Assembly (NCBI GenBank): GCA_016935655.1
Contig: JAFGQM010000117.1
Coordinates: 1-19,553, forward strand
DNA length: 19,553 nucleotides
Direction: 5' to 3'
Source of the DNA: Candidatus Altarchaeota archaeon
Lineage (GTDB): Archaea; Altiarchaeota; Altiarchaeia; JAFGQM01
The translations under genes and the position numbers were made by a program. The notes under the pieces are model-generated. The model was not told the origin of the DNA. It ran no database searches and worked only from the letters and a program-made list of their open reading frames with translations. Position 1 is the first letter of the stretch. Each line of letters opens with the position of its first letter. Positions 1 to 7,540 of this stretch are shown here, piece by piece.

Positions 1-140
1 ACTATGACCGGACAACCTAGCAAGTTCTGATACGTGTATAGGCTTCTTTATTCTTACCCCCTTCAAACTAGGCCTTTTTTTTGCGGGCATGCTTAGTTAA
101 GAGGGAAGCTTAGAAAAAGGTTGAGCTTTTTTTAAGGTCC
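1..140. other. Non-coding left edge
   Basis: No credible gene is visible in the first 140 bases. It holds several T-runs on the plus strand (about 74-82 and 126-132) and an A-run at 113-117, which is a T-run on the minus strand. The A-run lies just past the stop codon of the large surface-protein gene and could serve as its archaeal oligo-T termination signal. No strong hairpin or RNA gene is seen. Confidence 0.4.
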
Positions 141-3100
141 TTAAACCAGGGACTTCGCCTCCTTAGGCCTCTTTTTCAAAGTCAGGAGCGCGCCCAAAAC
201 AATGACCACCACGACCAATACAACTATGAAGAGTGTAAGATTCATGCCCTCCTCTGTAGGCCTTGGCTCTATTTTCTCGGCTGCAGGCCCAGCTGGCTTC
301 TGGGGCTGTGCAGAACCCGGCAGACCCTTGTCCTCGATTGACTCTATCATCATACCGGGCCTGTCGGTGAATGTGGCGTTCTCAAAACGTTCCTCCGGTT
401 CCCACTTGTCCAGCTCCCTATAATCCAGCACGCCATTGTCATCTAAGTCTATGGTCCTGCAGTACTCGTCCTCCCAGCCGGTCTCGTTGCAGTAGGTCCA
501 TATCGCAGGCCCCAGATCCACCGTTGTTTCCAGACTCCCATCGCTACCATTGAATATCGACAGCCACCTGATATTCTCATGCATCGGGACTATCAGCGGG
601 AACATCGTATCCTCGGAAAACACCCCCTCTACAGGCCCGGGCCCCTCGCCGACTTGGCTCAACCTCGGGTCGCCGAAAGAGAATTTGTCTAGATCCCCCC
701 CGGAAGCAGACTGTGTCAGGCCGACAAAGTCTGTCGCCCAAATGCCGAGGTCCGGATGGTTCGGCACGACCCGCGGGATAAGGCCCCTCATCTCCCCGTC
801 CTTGAAGCGTATATAGCTTATTACTCCCCTCGACCCGCCGCCACCCCAATTCTCGAAGACGTGGTTTATCCTCCTTATGTCAGCCTCTTTGGCCGTAGGT
901 TTCCCGCCAGTCCAGCAGCCGCTGGCCATCAGGTCTCTCTGCCCGACATCCGTATCATATCTGAACTTGTCCTTGGAGCATGTGACAACACCAGAGGCGT
1001 TGATGTCCTGTATCTGCACGCAGTTGCCATCGGTCCAGCCCTCGGATGCGGCCACGCTCTGGCAGTCGCCGAGAGAGTTCCAAACGTTGGGTTTGGTGCC
1101 CGTCCGGCTGTAAGAGGTGTCCCCACAGTACTCGTCCGTAAGGGCGAACAGTGAATGTCCAGTCTCATGGAGTATGACGTTCCCATCATTCCCACAGTAG
1201 GCGGCTGTGTAGTGTGATGTGGGCCCAAAGCCCGCGCAGCCCCTTATCTCACGCTTGGTTATTACCCCTACAGAATCAGCGAAGGAGGCATGGTCCCAGA
1301 AGTGGTCCGGCTCCAAGGCAAAGCACCAGCATGCGAAACCAAGGCTGACAGCGCACATTACAGAACAACTGACCTCCCAGTCAAAGTAGTCCTTCTCGCC
1401 AGGCAGCCAGCCCTTGCAGCCTATGCACAGCCAGTCCTCCGAGCCTTCGGGATTGTAGCAGTATCCCGCATCAGTCGTTGCATCACCCTTGCCACCCTTA
1501 TACAAATAAAAGTTGAACATGTCCTCATAGCCCTCGTATAAAGGCCTGGAGGCGACCGATTGCATGTTCATGAACTTTATCCTTGTCGCGTTTGTAGCGA
1601 CCTCAACGAAACCGTTCCAGTCAGAGCCCCAGTCGTCCTCTGGAACGAAGACCATGTCGATATAGCCACTGTTAGGGCGACCTTTTATCCTCAACGGCTC
1701 GACCTTAGAATCACACCATGTGCACTCGATGCACTCAGAGCAGATGCCGCCGCAGTCGACTCCTATCTCGTTCGGGCCCCGGAGGACATCAGTACAGTCA
1801 CAGGCGTCGTCTACGCCGTCCTCGTCTATGTCCCTTGTAGGTGGAGAACAACAGTTGTCACAGCCCAGTGTGACACCATCATCCTTCCAGTTGCCATGGC
1901 TGCTGCAGTTGTTGTTGTCGCCCGTGTTGCCGGTGCCGCTATTCAAGAAGTCGTTAGTGTTGTTGCAGGCTCTTGTCCCCTCTATGCGGTTGTTTTCACA
2001 AGTTGAATCTATGGTTATACCGCCCGCAGTGTTCTTGATGAAAGAATCGGTGATCCTATTGCCGTCAGACCCTTCTTGCAGGACTATGCCTTTTGCAGAG
2101 CTGGATCCACTACCGCGAAGTATCGCAAGGTCTTCGAGCCCATTACCGGAGGAGGTATAAAGAAGCACTGCTGCGACATCGAAATCGGTTATGCCCAAGT
2201 CATGTACCTGGTTCCCGGTGGAAAACGAGATGGACACACCCACCTTGCAGTTCGAAAGGCTGCCCTGGTCCAGCTCCACGCCGTCTGACTGTGATATGGA
2301 AATACAATTCTCGCGTTGGTCGTCTATGTCAGTCTGTGTCAGCGTAATGTCTGATGAATTGGTTATAGAAACGCCCTGGTGGGTGGATGAGACAGTACTC
2401 ACAGTAAGACTGACATCCCCGGAGTCCTTTATCAAGACGCCATCAGACTTTACAGCTCCGTTGTTTATCGAGACACCGGTGAACTGGGAGTTCTCCACAT
2501 TGCAGATTATCAGTTCGCCGAATTCCCTACTGCCGTATGAGCTGTCTATGCTGAGGCCGGATGCGTCATGGAAATAGCCTATCTTCCTGTTGTTCCCGGC
2601 CGTGTTGGAGTCGTCGATGTCGTTGTCGCACTTGGCGTTTGTGAAAAGGGAGTACTGGCTGCCCAGCAACTCATTGTCTGTGAATATGTTGTCCCAGACG
2701 TCACCGTCCAGATAGACACCATAGACATCGTTCGGCTTTATCTGGTTTTCCTGCAGTGTATCGCTCCTGGACGGCATGGCGCCGCCCCTTAGTATAACAC
2801 CATAGTCGTTGTTCTTTATCTCGTTGGATAGAATCCGGCTGTGGGAGACCGCATGCATCAGGACCCCTGTCTGGAAGTTGTCTATTACGCAGTCGTTCAG
2901 CTCGATATTGACTTTGTTTTGGATGGATATGCCTGTCCCTGAGCCGCTCCCACTGATCCTATGACCGTTGCACAAAATAGTAACGTGGCTCGCACCGACT
3001 GACACCCCATCCTCTACCGAAACGTCACCAGTTAGTTCCACTGTCCCATAATCACCATCCAGGGAGTTCTGAAAGCCGGAAGCGGTTGCGACAGTCGTGG

Positions 3101-4121
3101 ATATGTCTGCCGTACAAGTATTATCGCACCATGTCACATCACTGTCCCCGTTCCAGTTGTAGATGAGATCGCAGGTGTTGTCATCCCTCGTGCTCCCGGA
3201 AGCTGTGTGCCATGGGCTCGTGTATATGTCAGCCTCTATATTGCCGCATATCCTGTTGCCCTCTATGCGCGCATTGTTGGTGTTGGCCAGGTATATGCCG
3301 TCTGTGTTGTCCTCGATTACGTTGTCCTCGAGCCTGGTCCCAGTGGAGTCGGCTATGAACAGACCGGCATAGTTGTCGGTTATTGTGCAGTTCATCACCT
3401 TCGCATTCTGCGTGTTGTGCAGGTCTATCCCGGCCTCGAACTCCTCTATCCCGCAGTTCTGGATCGTGATCCCATTGCCTTTCGCGAAGATGCCGTAGTA
3501 GAACTCCTGTCCGATGGCACCGCCCCTTATCTTATGGCCCTCGCAGTCAAAGGTTTTGTCATTGGCTGTGAAGGAGACGCACTGGCTTGACATCCCCCTG
3601 ATGTCCTCGCCCAGGTATACAGTCTCGCATGAGCCCTCCATCATGCTGGAGCAGGAGGTGCATGAGTTGCATGTGCACGGCTGGATTATCGGGACTGTGA
3701 CCGGCGGCTGTATGCTCTGCTGCGCCTCGATCTCAAATGGGCCTGACACATCGTCTGCTATGACCTGCCTTTTGGTGCAGTCGCTCAAGCCCTCGACCTT
3801 TACGCGCGCGCTAGGTACATCCTTATTGGGGACGGCCCAGCTGTACCTGTTGGCGTTCTTGGTGCAGTCCTCCAATGTCTTCCAAGTCTTGCCGCCGTCC
3901 GCAGAGTAGTGTATCGCGACCAGGTATATGTTGGTCGAACTAGTCCATTGCATCCTAAAAGTCTCCCCTCCTTCGACGGTCTCGCCGCTGGCAGGGGCGA
4001 CTATTGACAAGGAGTATAACACAGGCGGTTTTATGACGGGCGGGAGATAGGTCATCTGGGCCTGTGCGTTTGCCAAGAAAACAAAAACTAGTAGTGTAGA
4101 CAGAAGAAGGGATTTTCTCAT
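141..4121 (-). CDS. Surface-anchored beta-helix / M64-type metalloprotease protein
   Basis: This is a very large exported protein, 1,326 residues from the ATG at 4121. A TTG four codons upstream is possible, but GGTGGTC just before the ATG is a good ribosome site and favours the ATG. A signal peptide (1-22, cleavage near AQA) is followed by an Ig-like domain (about 38-132) and a Cys-rich linker. Next comes a long region (about 165-735) of short repeats such as DCEGHKI and LCNGHRISG with alternating N and G turns, typical of NosD-like right-handed parallel beta-helices. A Ca-binding-type segment DIDEDGVDD lies near 764 and a Cys cluster near 785-800. HETGH at 985-989 followed by LTDEY matches the zinc site of peptidase family M64 (HExGH...LxDEY). 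An EF-hand-like loop DLDDNGVLDYREL lies near 1225. One hydrophobic helix (about 1295-1315) followed by KKRPK anchors the C-terminus. It probably acts outside the cell as a membrane-tethered protease or adhesin. The substrate is unknown. Confidence 0.88.
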   Translation of the reverse strand: MRKSLLLSTLLVFVFLANAQAQMTYLPPVIKPPVLYSLSIVAPASGETVEGGETFRMQWTSSTNIYLVAIHYSADGGKTWKTLEDCTKNANRYSWAVPNKDVPSARVKVEGLSDCTKRQVIADDVSGPFEIEAQQSIQPPVTVPIIQPCTCNSCTSCSSMMEGSCETVYLGEDIRGMSSQCVSFTANDKTFDCEGHKIRGGAIGQEFYYGIFAKGNGITIQNCGIEEFEAGIDLHNTQNAKVMNCTITDNYAGLFIADSTGTRLEDNVIEDNTDGIYLANTNNARIEGNRICGNIEADIYTSPWHTASGSTRDDNTCDLIYNWNGDSDVTWCDNTCTADISTTVATASGFQNSLDGDYGTVELTGDVSVEDGVSVGASHVTILCNGHRISGSGSGTGISIQNKVNIELNDCVIDNFQTGVLMHAVSHSRILSNEIKNNDYGVILRGGAMPSRSDTLQENQIKPNDVYGVYLDGDVWDNIFTDNELLGSQYSLFTNAKCDNDIDDSNTAGNNRKIGYFHDASGLSIDSSYGSREFGELIICNVENSQFTGVSINNGAVKSDGVLIKDSGDVSLTVSTVSSTHQGVSITNSSDITLTQTDIDDQRENCISISQSDGVELDQGSLSNCKVGVSISFSTGNQVHDLGITDFDVAAVLLYTSSGNGLEDLAILRGSGSSSAKGIVLQEGSDGNRITDSFIKNTAGGITIDSTCENNRIEGTRACNNTNDFLNSGTGNTGDNNNCSSHGNWKDDGVTLGCDNCCSPPTRDIDEDGVDDACDCTDVLRGPNEIGVDCGGICSECIECTWCDSKVEPLRIKGRPNSGYIDMVFVPEDDWGSDWNGFVEVATNATRIKFMNMQSVASRPLYEGYEDMFNFYLYKGGKGDATTDAGYCYNPEGSEDWLCIGCKGWLPGEKDYFDWEVSCSVMCAVSLGFACWCFALEPDHFWDHASFADSVGVITKREIRGCAGFGPTSHYTAAYCGNDGNVILHETGHSLFALTDEYCGDTSYSRTGTKPNVWNSLGDCQSVAASEGWTDGNCVQIQDINASGVVTCSKDKFRYDTDVGQRDLMASGCWTGGKPTAKEADIRRINHVFENWGGGGSRGVISYIRFKDGEMRGLIPRVVPNHPDLGIWATDFVGLTQSASGGDLDKFSFGDPRLSQVGEGPGPVEGVFSEDTMFPLIVPMHENIRWLSIFNGSDGSLETTVDLGPAIWTYCNETGWEDEYCRTIDLDDNGVLDYRELDKWEPEERFENATFTDRPGMMIESIEDKGLPGSAQPQKPAGPAAEKIEPRPTEEGMNLTLFIVVLVVVVIVLGALLTLKKRPKEAKSLV

Positions 4122-4160
4122 TTTGACCACCAAGAATGGTATATTCTTTAGGAGGATAAT

Positions 4161-4171
4161 CTATAAAAAAG
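4161..4171 (-). promoter_or_regulatory. TATA box of the surface-protein gene
   Basis: On the minus strand this reads CTTTTTTATAG, an archaeal TATA-like element. Its centre lies about 45 bases before the ATG at 4121, so a transcript starting about 26 bases downstream would have a leader of roughly 20 bases carrying the GGTGGTC ribosome site. This spacing supports the 4121 start. Confidence 0.5.
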
Positions 4172-4184
4172 ATTTTGAGGGGGA

Positions 4185-4694
4185 TTATTTAGAGCCCATC
4201 GCCTTCTCGATTCGTTTCTTGAAGTCTTCGGGATTCTGAGTCGTAAGGATAACCCTCCTGAACCTGCCACTCTTCTTCTCAATGAGTACCGAGGGCTCCC
4301 TCCTGCTGACATAGGCTAAAACAGCGCCCTCACGATGCCAAAGCCTGTAGCCCCAGCCTATCCACCACGGTAGTTTTGATAATATCCCGACCTTCTTGAT
4401 TTCCTTAAATGGGATAGTACTCTTGAAGGGCCACATAGACGCTATCACGGCAGAATCAGTTATCATGAACTTCATGCTGAAGAAGGATGTGTATGCAAAT
4501 ACTATCAATGCTGTCGTTACCGGGAACGCTATGTAAACGACCTCTGCCAGGGGAGGCTTATTAAATGGGCAGCCGCAATAGGCCAGGGATTGGTATACGG
4601 CGAACAGCACTATCCCCAGAAGAAAGGCCAAAAGCAGGGACATCAGCAGCTTCATCCCCCGACTGAAGGGCGCACGCTCCCCATATGTTGGCAT
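4185..4694 (-). CDS. Two-helix membrane protein with PH-like domain
   Basis: A 169-residue protein of unknown function. A short basic N-terminus (GERAPFSRGMK) precedes two hydrophobic segments (about 14-35 and 50-72). A roughly 90-residue soluble domain (about 75-165) follows, with the beta-strand-rich pattern of bacterial PH-like (YdbS-type) domains, including FKEIKKVGIL and a closing helix NPEDFKKRIEKAM. The frame is open up to 4814, but the extra 40 residues (many H, P and N) look non-coding. I start at the ATG at 4694 because a TATA-like TTTTTATTT lies about 35 bases upstream of it. The upstream rhomboid gene on the same strand stops at 4823, so both may share a transcript. Proteins of this shape usually sit in the cytoplasmic membrane with the PH-like domain inside. 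Confidence 0.7.
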   Translation of the reverse strand: MPTYGERAPFSRGMKLLMSLLLAFLLGIVLFAVYQSLAYCGCPFNKPPLAEVVYIAFPVTTALIVFAYTSFFSMKFMITDSAVIASMWPFKSTIPFKEIKKVGILSKLPWWIGWGYRLWHREGAVLAYVSRREPSVLIEKKSGRFRRVILTTQNPEDFKKRIEKAMGSK

Positions 4695-4822
4695 CTTTGG
4701 ATTTGTTTGTCTTACCAAAGGCCGGAAATAAAAAGAAGCTACTAAGAACCCTGTGATGTTATCATGTGGACATGGGTTGGGGATGTCGCTATGGGTCTCC
4801 TTCGCCCATAACAAGTTGTCGA

Positions 4823-5776
4823 CTAGTTACTTTTGGGTCGCTTGGATCTCCTGATCCCGTCCAATATCGGAAATAGGAAGAACCCGATTATGAACCCGCC
4901 GAGATGCACATTCTGGGCCACTTCCCCCATTATCTTGGTGGCTGCGATGAGGAACCAGAAGGCCAGGTAGGACAAGCCCACAAGTGCATATGGGGTCGTC
5001 TTGACCAAGAGATTCTTTGCCTTGTTAGACCCTAAAACCCATCTGCCTGCGCCTATCGGCAGGGAGAACACAAGAAGTATCTGGCCTAATACGGGTATGA
5101 GGAATACCGGTGTCCTGGCAAGGGGCTTGTAAAGGAGACCTGCACCTATGACTCCGAATACCGCTCCTGATGCGCCTATCGCTGTTGTGTAGGTGGATAT
5201 GCCAAGGGAGGGTGCATAACCAGCATAAATCAAGTTGGCAAAGACGCCAGAGAATATGTAAAGCAGCACGAATTTGACTTTGCCCAAGCGGTGCTCTATC
5301 ATGCAGCCCAGGAAATAGAGGAATAACATGTTGAATAGAAAATGCGGAAGCTCCACATGGATGAAAATGCTGGTAAGGAGAGTGTTGGGCAGTAGATCCT
5401 CCGGCGTGAAACCGTATTGGGAAACAAACCTCTCCTGCTGCCATTGGGGTATCCAGTGAAGGTATGAGAATATGAGTAAGTTTATTAGGATTATGGTGAT
5501 TATTATCGGCTTCAAACCCAGATTCAGGCCGGAGTCCATCTGCCTGTTTTGCCACTTAGTCTCTCTCCAGTTCGTATCCTTGAAGTCGCTCTTCCAGTCG
5601 TTTGTTTTCCCCCCGCCTGGTATGGAGTCGTCGAACTCTAGAAGGATGAGACTGCCAGCCCCTGGTGAGACGCCCTTCGCCTTCAGCCACCTCCTCAGAT
5701 CCTCTACGCTGAAGCCTTCGGAGTACTTCAATCTCGCTTGTTTTTTGAGCCCCTCGATTACGTCCCTGTCTTCCAT
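4823..5776 (-). CDS. Rhomboid family intramembrane serine protease
   Basis: A 317-residue membrane protease that cleaves transmembrane substrates within the bilayer. The catalytic serine sits in GASG (Ser203) and the catalytic histidine in NVHLGG (His291), each in a hydrophobic segment. HFLFNM (His145, Asn149) is the conserved oxyanion-side motif. About six membrane segments run from residue 88 to 307. Residues 1-80 are soluble: a small helical module (VEDLRRWLKAKGV) and a charged, W- and K-rich linker, as in other prokaryotic rhomboids with cytosolic extensions. The ATG at 5776 follows a TATA element (5801-5807) at about 27 bases, which implies a leaderless mRNA. It sits next to the PH-like membrane protein and diverges from the hydrogenase operon. 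The substrate is unknown; the large anchored surface protein nearby is only a guess. Confidence 0.93.
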   Translation of the reverse strand: MEDRDVIEGLKKQARLKYSEGFSVEDLRRWLKAKGVSPGAGSLILLEFDDSIPGGGKTNDWKSDFKDTNWRETKWQNRQMDSGLNLGLKPIIITIILINLLIFSYLHWIPQWQQERFVSQYGFTPEDLLPNTLLTSIFIHVELPHFLFNMLFLYFLGCMIEHRLGKVKFVLLYIFSGVFANLIYAGYAPSLGISTYTTAIGASGAVFGVIGAGLLYKPLARTPVFLIPVLGQILLVFSLPIGAGRWVLGSNKAKNLLVKTTPYALVGLSYLAFWFLIAATKIMGEVAQNVHLGGFIIGFFLFPILDGIRRSKRPKSN

Positions 5777-5800
5777 GCAGTATTTAAATTAGTTGTCGGA

Positions 5801-5807
5801 TATAAAG
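5801..5807 (-). promoter_or_regulatory. TATA box of the rhomboid gene (leaderless)
   Basis: The minus strand reads CTTTATA, centred about 27 bases before the ATG at 5776. Archaeal transcription usually starts 25-27 bases after the TATA centre, so the mRNA probably begins at or next to the start codon. No Shine-Dalgarno sequence is present, which fits a leaderless message. Confidence 0.55.
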
Positions 5808-5838
5808 ACTGGATTTAAAGGAAAGGGGTTAGATAAAT

Positions 5839-5848
5839 CTTTTTATTG
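5839..5848 (+). promoter_or_regulatory. TATA box of the hydrogenase operon (leaderless)
   Basis: CTTTTTATTG centred about 27 bases before the ATG at 5870 is a good archaeal TATA element, again predicting an almost leaderless mRNA. It lies about 35 bases from the opposing rhomboid TATA box, so the two promoters share a compact divergent region in which a single bound regulator could affect both. Confidence 0.55.
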
Positions 5849-5869
5849 GACCATACTTAAACCTAGACC

Positions 5870-6940
5870 ATGCAAGAGATAGAAAAAGCCAGAGAACTGA
5901 TAAATGAGAAGTTCGTTATAGCACAGACTGCGCCGTCGTTGAAGACCGCCTTAGGCGAGCCCTTCGGCATCAAGTCTGGGACCTTCGTTGGCGGCAAGCT
6001 GGTGACGGCCCTGTACAATCTGGGGTTCAAGCGCGTCTTTGGGACCGATTTTGGCGCAGAGCTCAGGATAATGGAGGAAGCCGCAGAGCTCAAGGAAAGG
6101 CTGGATTCCGGGAAAAACCTTCCTCTTCTGACCTCCTGCTGCCCTTCGTGGGTGGGCATATGTGTCAAGAAGTACCCTAAGCTTGTGAAATACCTCTCGA
6201 CCTGCAAGTCGCCGATGGAGATGGTAAGCTCGCTGTCCAAGTCCTATCTGATATACGAAAAAGCGCTCTACGGCGAGATAGGGGTCGCGGCCATAATGCC
6301 CTGCTATGCCAAGAAGATGGAGGTGAAGAGGGGTCAGACCGACGTTGTCCTTACAGCCATGGAGCTGGTCCAGTGGATGAAGGAGGACGGCATCAACTTC
6401 AAGAGCCTCCCTGATGGTACCTACGACTCCCCGCTGGGCATGTGCACCTCTGCAGGGACCGTTTATGCCAGCACGGGAGGCGTCTCTGAGTCGACGCTGA
6501 GGACTTTCTATGCCCTCTACACCAACGACCAGTTCAAGAAACACCTCTACAAGGAGGAGATAATAGCCGACGGCATAAGGAGGGCGAAGGTCAGGGCCGG
6601 CGACTACAAGATAAAGATAGCGATGATAGAGGGCCCGGGGGGCATAGATAGTTTCTGCCGGGGGATGTTGGATGGGGATAATAGGGATTACGACTTGGTC
6701 GAGGTGATGTTCTGCCCTGGTGGGTGTGTCGGGGGGAACGGCATGCCCAACGCAGGACAGCAAAAGTATATAAGCGCGCGCATAGGGGCGCTTAAGGAAT
6801 ACGACCGCAGGGCATTGGTGAAATCCGCCCATGAGAACCCCCTCGTGCAGGAGATATACTCGCTCTACCTAGGCGAGCCGTTCGGCAAAAAGGCCCAGGA
6901 GATCTTACATGTCAAGGACTTCAATGTGATGTTCGGGTGA
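5870..6940 (+). CDS. Minimal [FeFe] hydrogenase catalytic subunit (H-cluster domain only)
   Basis: A 356-residue protein that corresponds almost exactly to the H-cluster domain of [FeFe] hydrogenases, which interconvert protons, electrons and H2. All three signature motifs are present: TSCCPSW (88-94), MPCYAKKME (143-151) and EVMFCPGGC (278-286). The [4Fe-4S] and bridging cysteines are therefore Cys91, Cys145, Cys282 and Cys286. Cys90 occupies the proton-relay position, and Glu70, Glu73 and Arg77 sit at the spacing of the relay residues in clostridial CpI. Lys148 and Met280 of the active-site pocket are also kept. There are no N-terminal ferredoxin-like clusters and no Cys-rich tail, so electrons must reach the H-cluster from a separate carrier. 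The maturases HydE, HydF and HydG are not in the window. The gene ends on top of the next gene. I expect an active hydrogenase, direction unknown; Narf-like or sensory roles are less likely given the complete relay. Confidence 0.92.
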   Translation: MQEIEKARELINEKFVIAQTAPSLKTALGEPFGIKSGTFVGGKLVTALYNLGFKRVFGTDFGAELRIMEEAAELKERLDSGKNLPLLTSCCPSWVGICVKKYPKLVKYLSTCKSPMEMVSSLSKSYLIYEKALYGEIGVAAIMPCYAKKMEVKRGQTDVVLTAMELVQWMKEDGINFKSLPDGTYDSPLGMCTSAGTVYASTGGVSESTLRTFYALYTNDQFKKHLYKEEIIADGIRRAKVRAGDYKIKIAMIEGPGGIDSFCRGMLDGDNRDYDLVEVMFCPGGCVGGNGMPNAGQQKYISARIGALKEYDRRALVKSAHENPLVQEIYSLYLGEPFGKKAQEILHVKDFNVMFG

Positions 6941-6942
6941 AA

Positions 6943-7494
6943 ATGGCAAACACAAATAAATTTTTGTATTTGGACTACAACGGATTTGCGGCAGTGAACC
7001 GGAGCCTGAGGGTCTTCGTATACTTCCAGCTGGCGTTCTTTGTCCCGTTTTTCATAGGGCAGCCACAGCTCTTGGTCGGGACCATCGTGAACGCGATGCT
7101 GGTAATATCCGCTCTGGAGCTGGATACGAAAAGAACAATACCTGTTATATTCGCGCCTAGTCTTGCCGTACTCGCGCGCGGACTGATCTTTGGGCCTTTC
7201 ACGCCTTTCCTGGCCTTGATGGTGCCGTTTATCTGGGCAAGTAATGCGCTGTTGGTCATAATTGTAAAATCCCTTAAGAATAGAAGGGACTATTGGATTT
7301 CGCTCGGGCTGGCTGTGGTAGCTAAATCGGGGTTTCTATTCTTGAGCGCACTAGCCCTGATATCGTTATCTGTTTTGCCAGTCTTGTTCCTTACCACTAT
7401 GGGCGAATTGCAGCTTGTGACTGCGATACTGGGGGGGGTAGTCGCATTCAGCGCGATAAAGTCTGGGGCCACTAAGAAACTGGATTTGATTTAA
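6943..7494 (+). CDS. Six-helix membrane protein coupled to the hydrogenase (ECF S-component-like)
   Basis: A 183-residue integral membrane protein of unknown function. About six hydrophobic segments can be seen (roughly 25-41, 44-60, 64-83, 85-109, 117-143 and 152-171, counted from the ATG). The overall shape and the pattern FGPFTPFL...WASNALL followed by a last helix LVTAILGG recall substrate-binding S components of ECF-type transporters, although no ATPase or T component is adjacent. A GTG at 6937 overlaps the hydrogenase stop (GTGA). The ATG at 6943 follows GGGTGA, a reasonable ribosome site. Either way translation is coupled to the hydrogenase, which suggests a shared job such as a membrane dock for the catalytic subunit, or uptake of a cofactor precursor. 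Both roles are inference. Confidence 0.8.
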   Translation: MANTNKFLYLDYNGFAAVNRSLRVFVYFQLAFFVPFFIGQPQLLVGTIVNAMLVISALELDTKRTIPVIFAPSLAVLARGLIFGPFTPFLALMVPFIWASNALLVIIVKSLKNRRDYWISLGLAVVAKSGFLFLSALALISLSVLPVLFLTTMGELQLVTAILGGVVAFSAIKSGATKKLDLI

Positions 7495-7540
7495 GGACTT
7501 GGCCACCTTCTTGTTGAACATCTCCTCCTTAAAGCCCATA

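Noticed and set aside
2000..3560. Possible DNA-level tandem repeats in the surface-protein gene
   Set aside because: The repetition is at the protein level (beta-helix coils of varied sequence); no long identical DNA units are seen.
202..3909. Many plus-strand open frames of 60-150 codons opposite the large surface-protein gene
   Set aside because: They are antisense to a gene with clear signal peptide, domains and anchor; none has a ribosome site or recognisable domain.
4695..4814. N-terminal 40-residue extension of the PH-like membrane protein
   Set aside because: The stretch has non-coding composition and covers a TATA-like element well placed for the internal ATG at 4694.
5951..6832. 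A 293-codon minus-strand open frame opposite the hydrogenase
   Set aside because: It lies wholly within the hydrogenase gene, has no recognisable motif and an odd composition rich in H, P and R. The plus-strand gene has full family motifs, so this is a shadow frame.
7366..7539. A 57-codon minus-strand frame starting just after the glutamate dehydrogenase stop, with a Lys-rich beginning
   Set aside because: Only the first 15 codons lie outside the opposite membrane-protein gene; the rest looks antisense. It could be a remnant of a lost gene, but nothing supports it.
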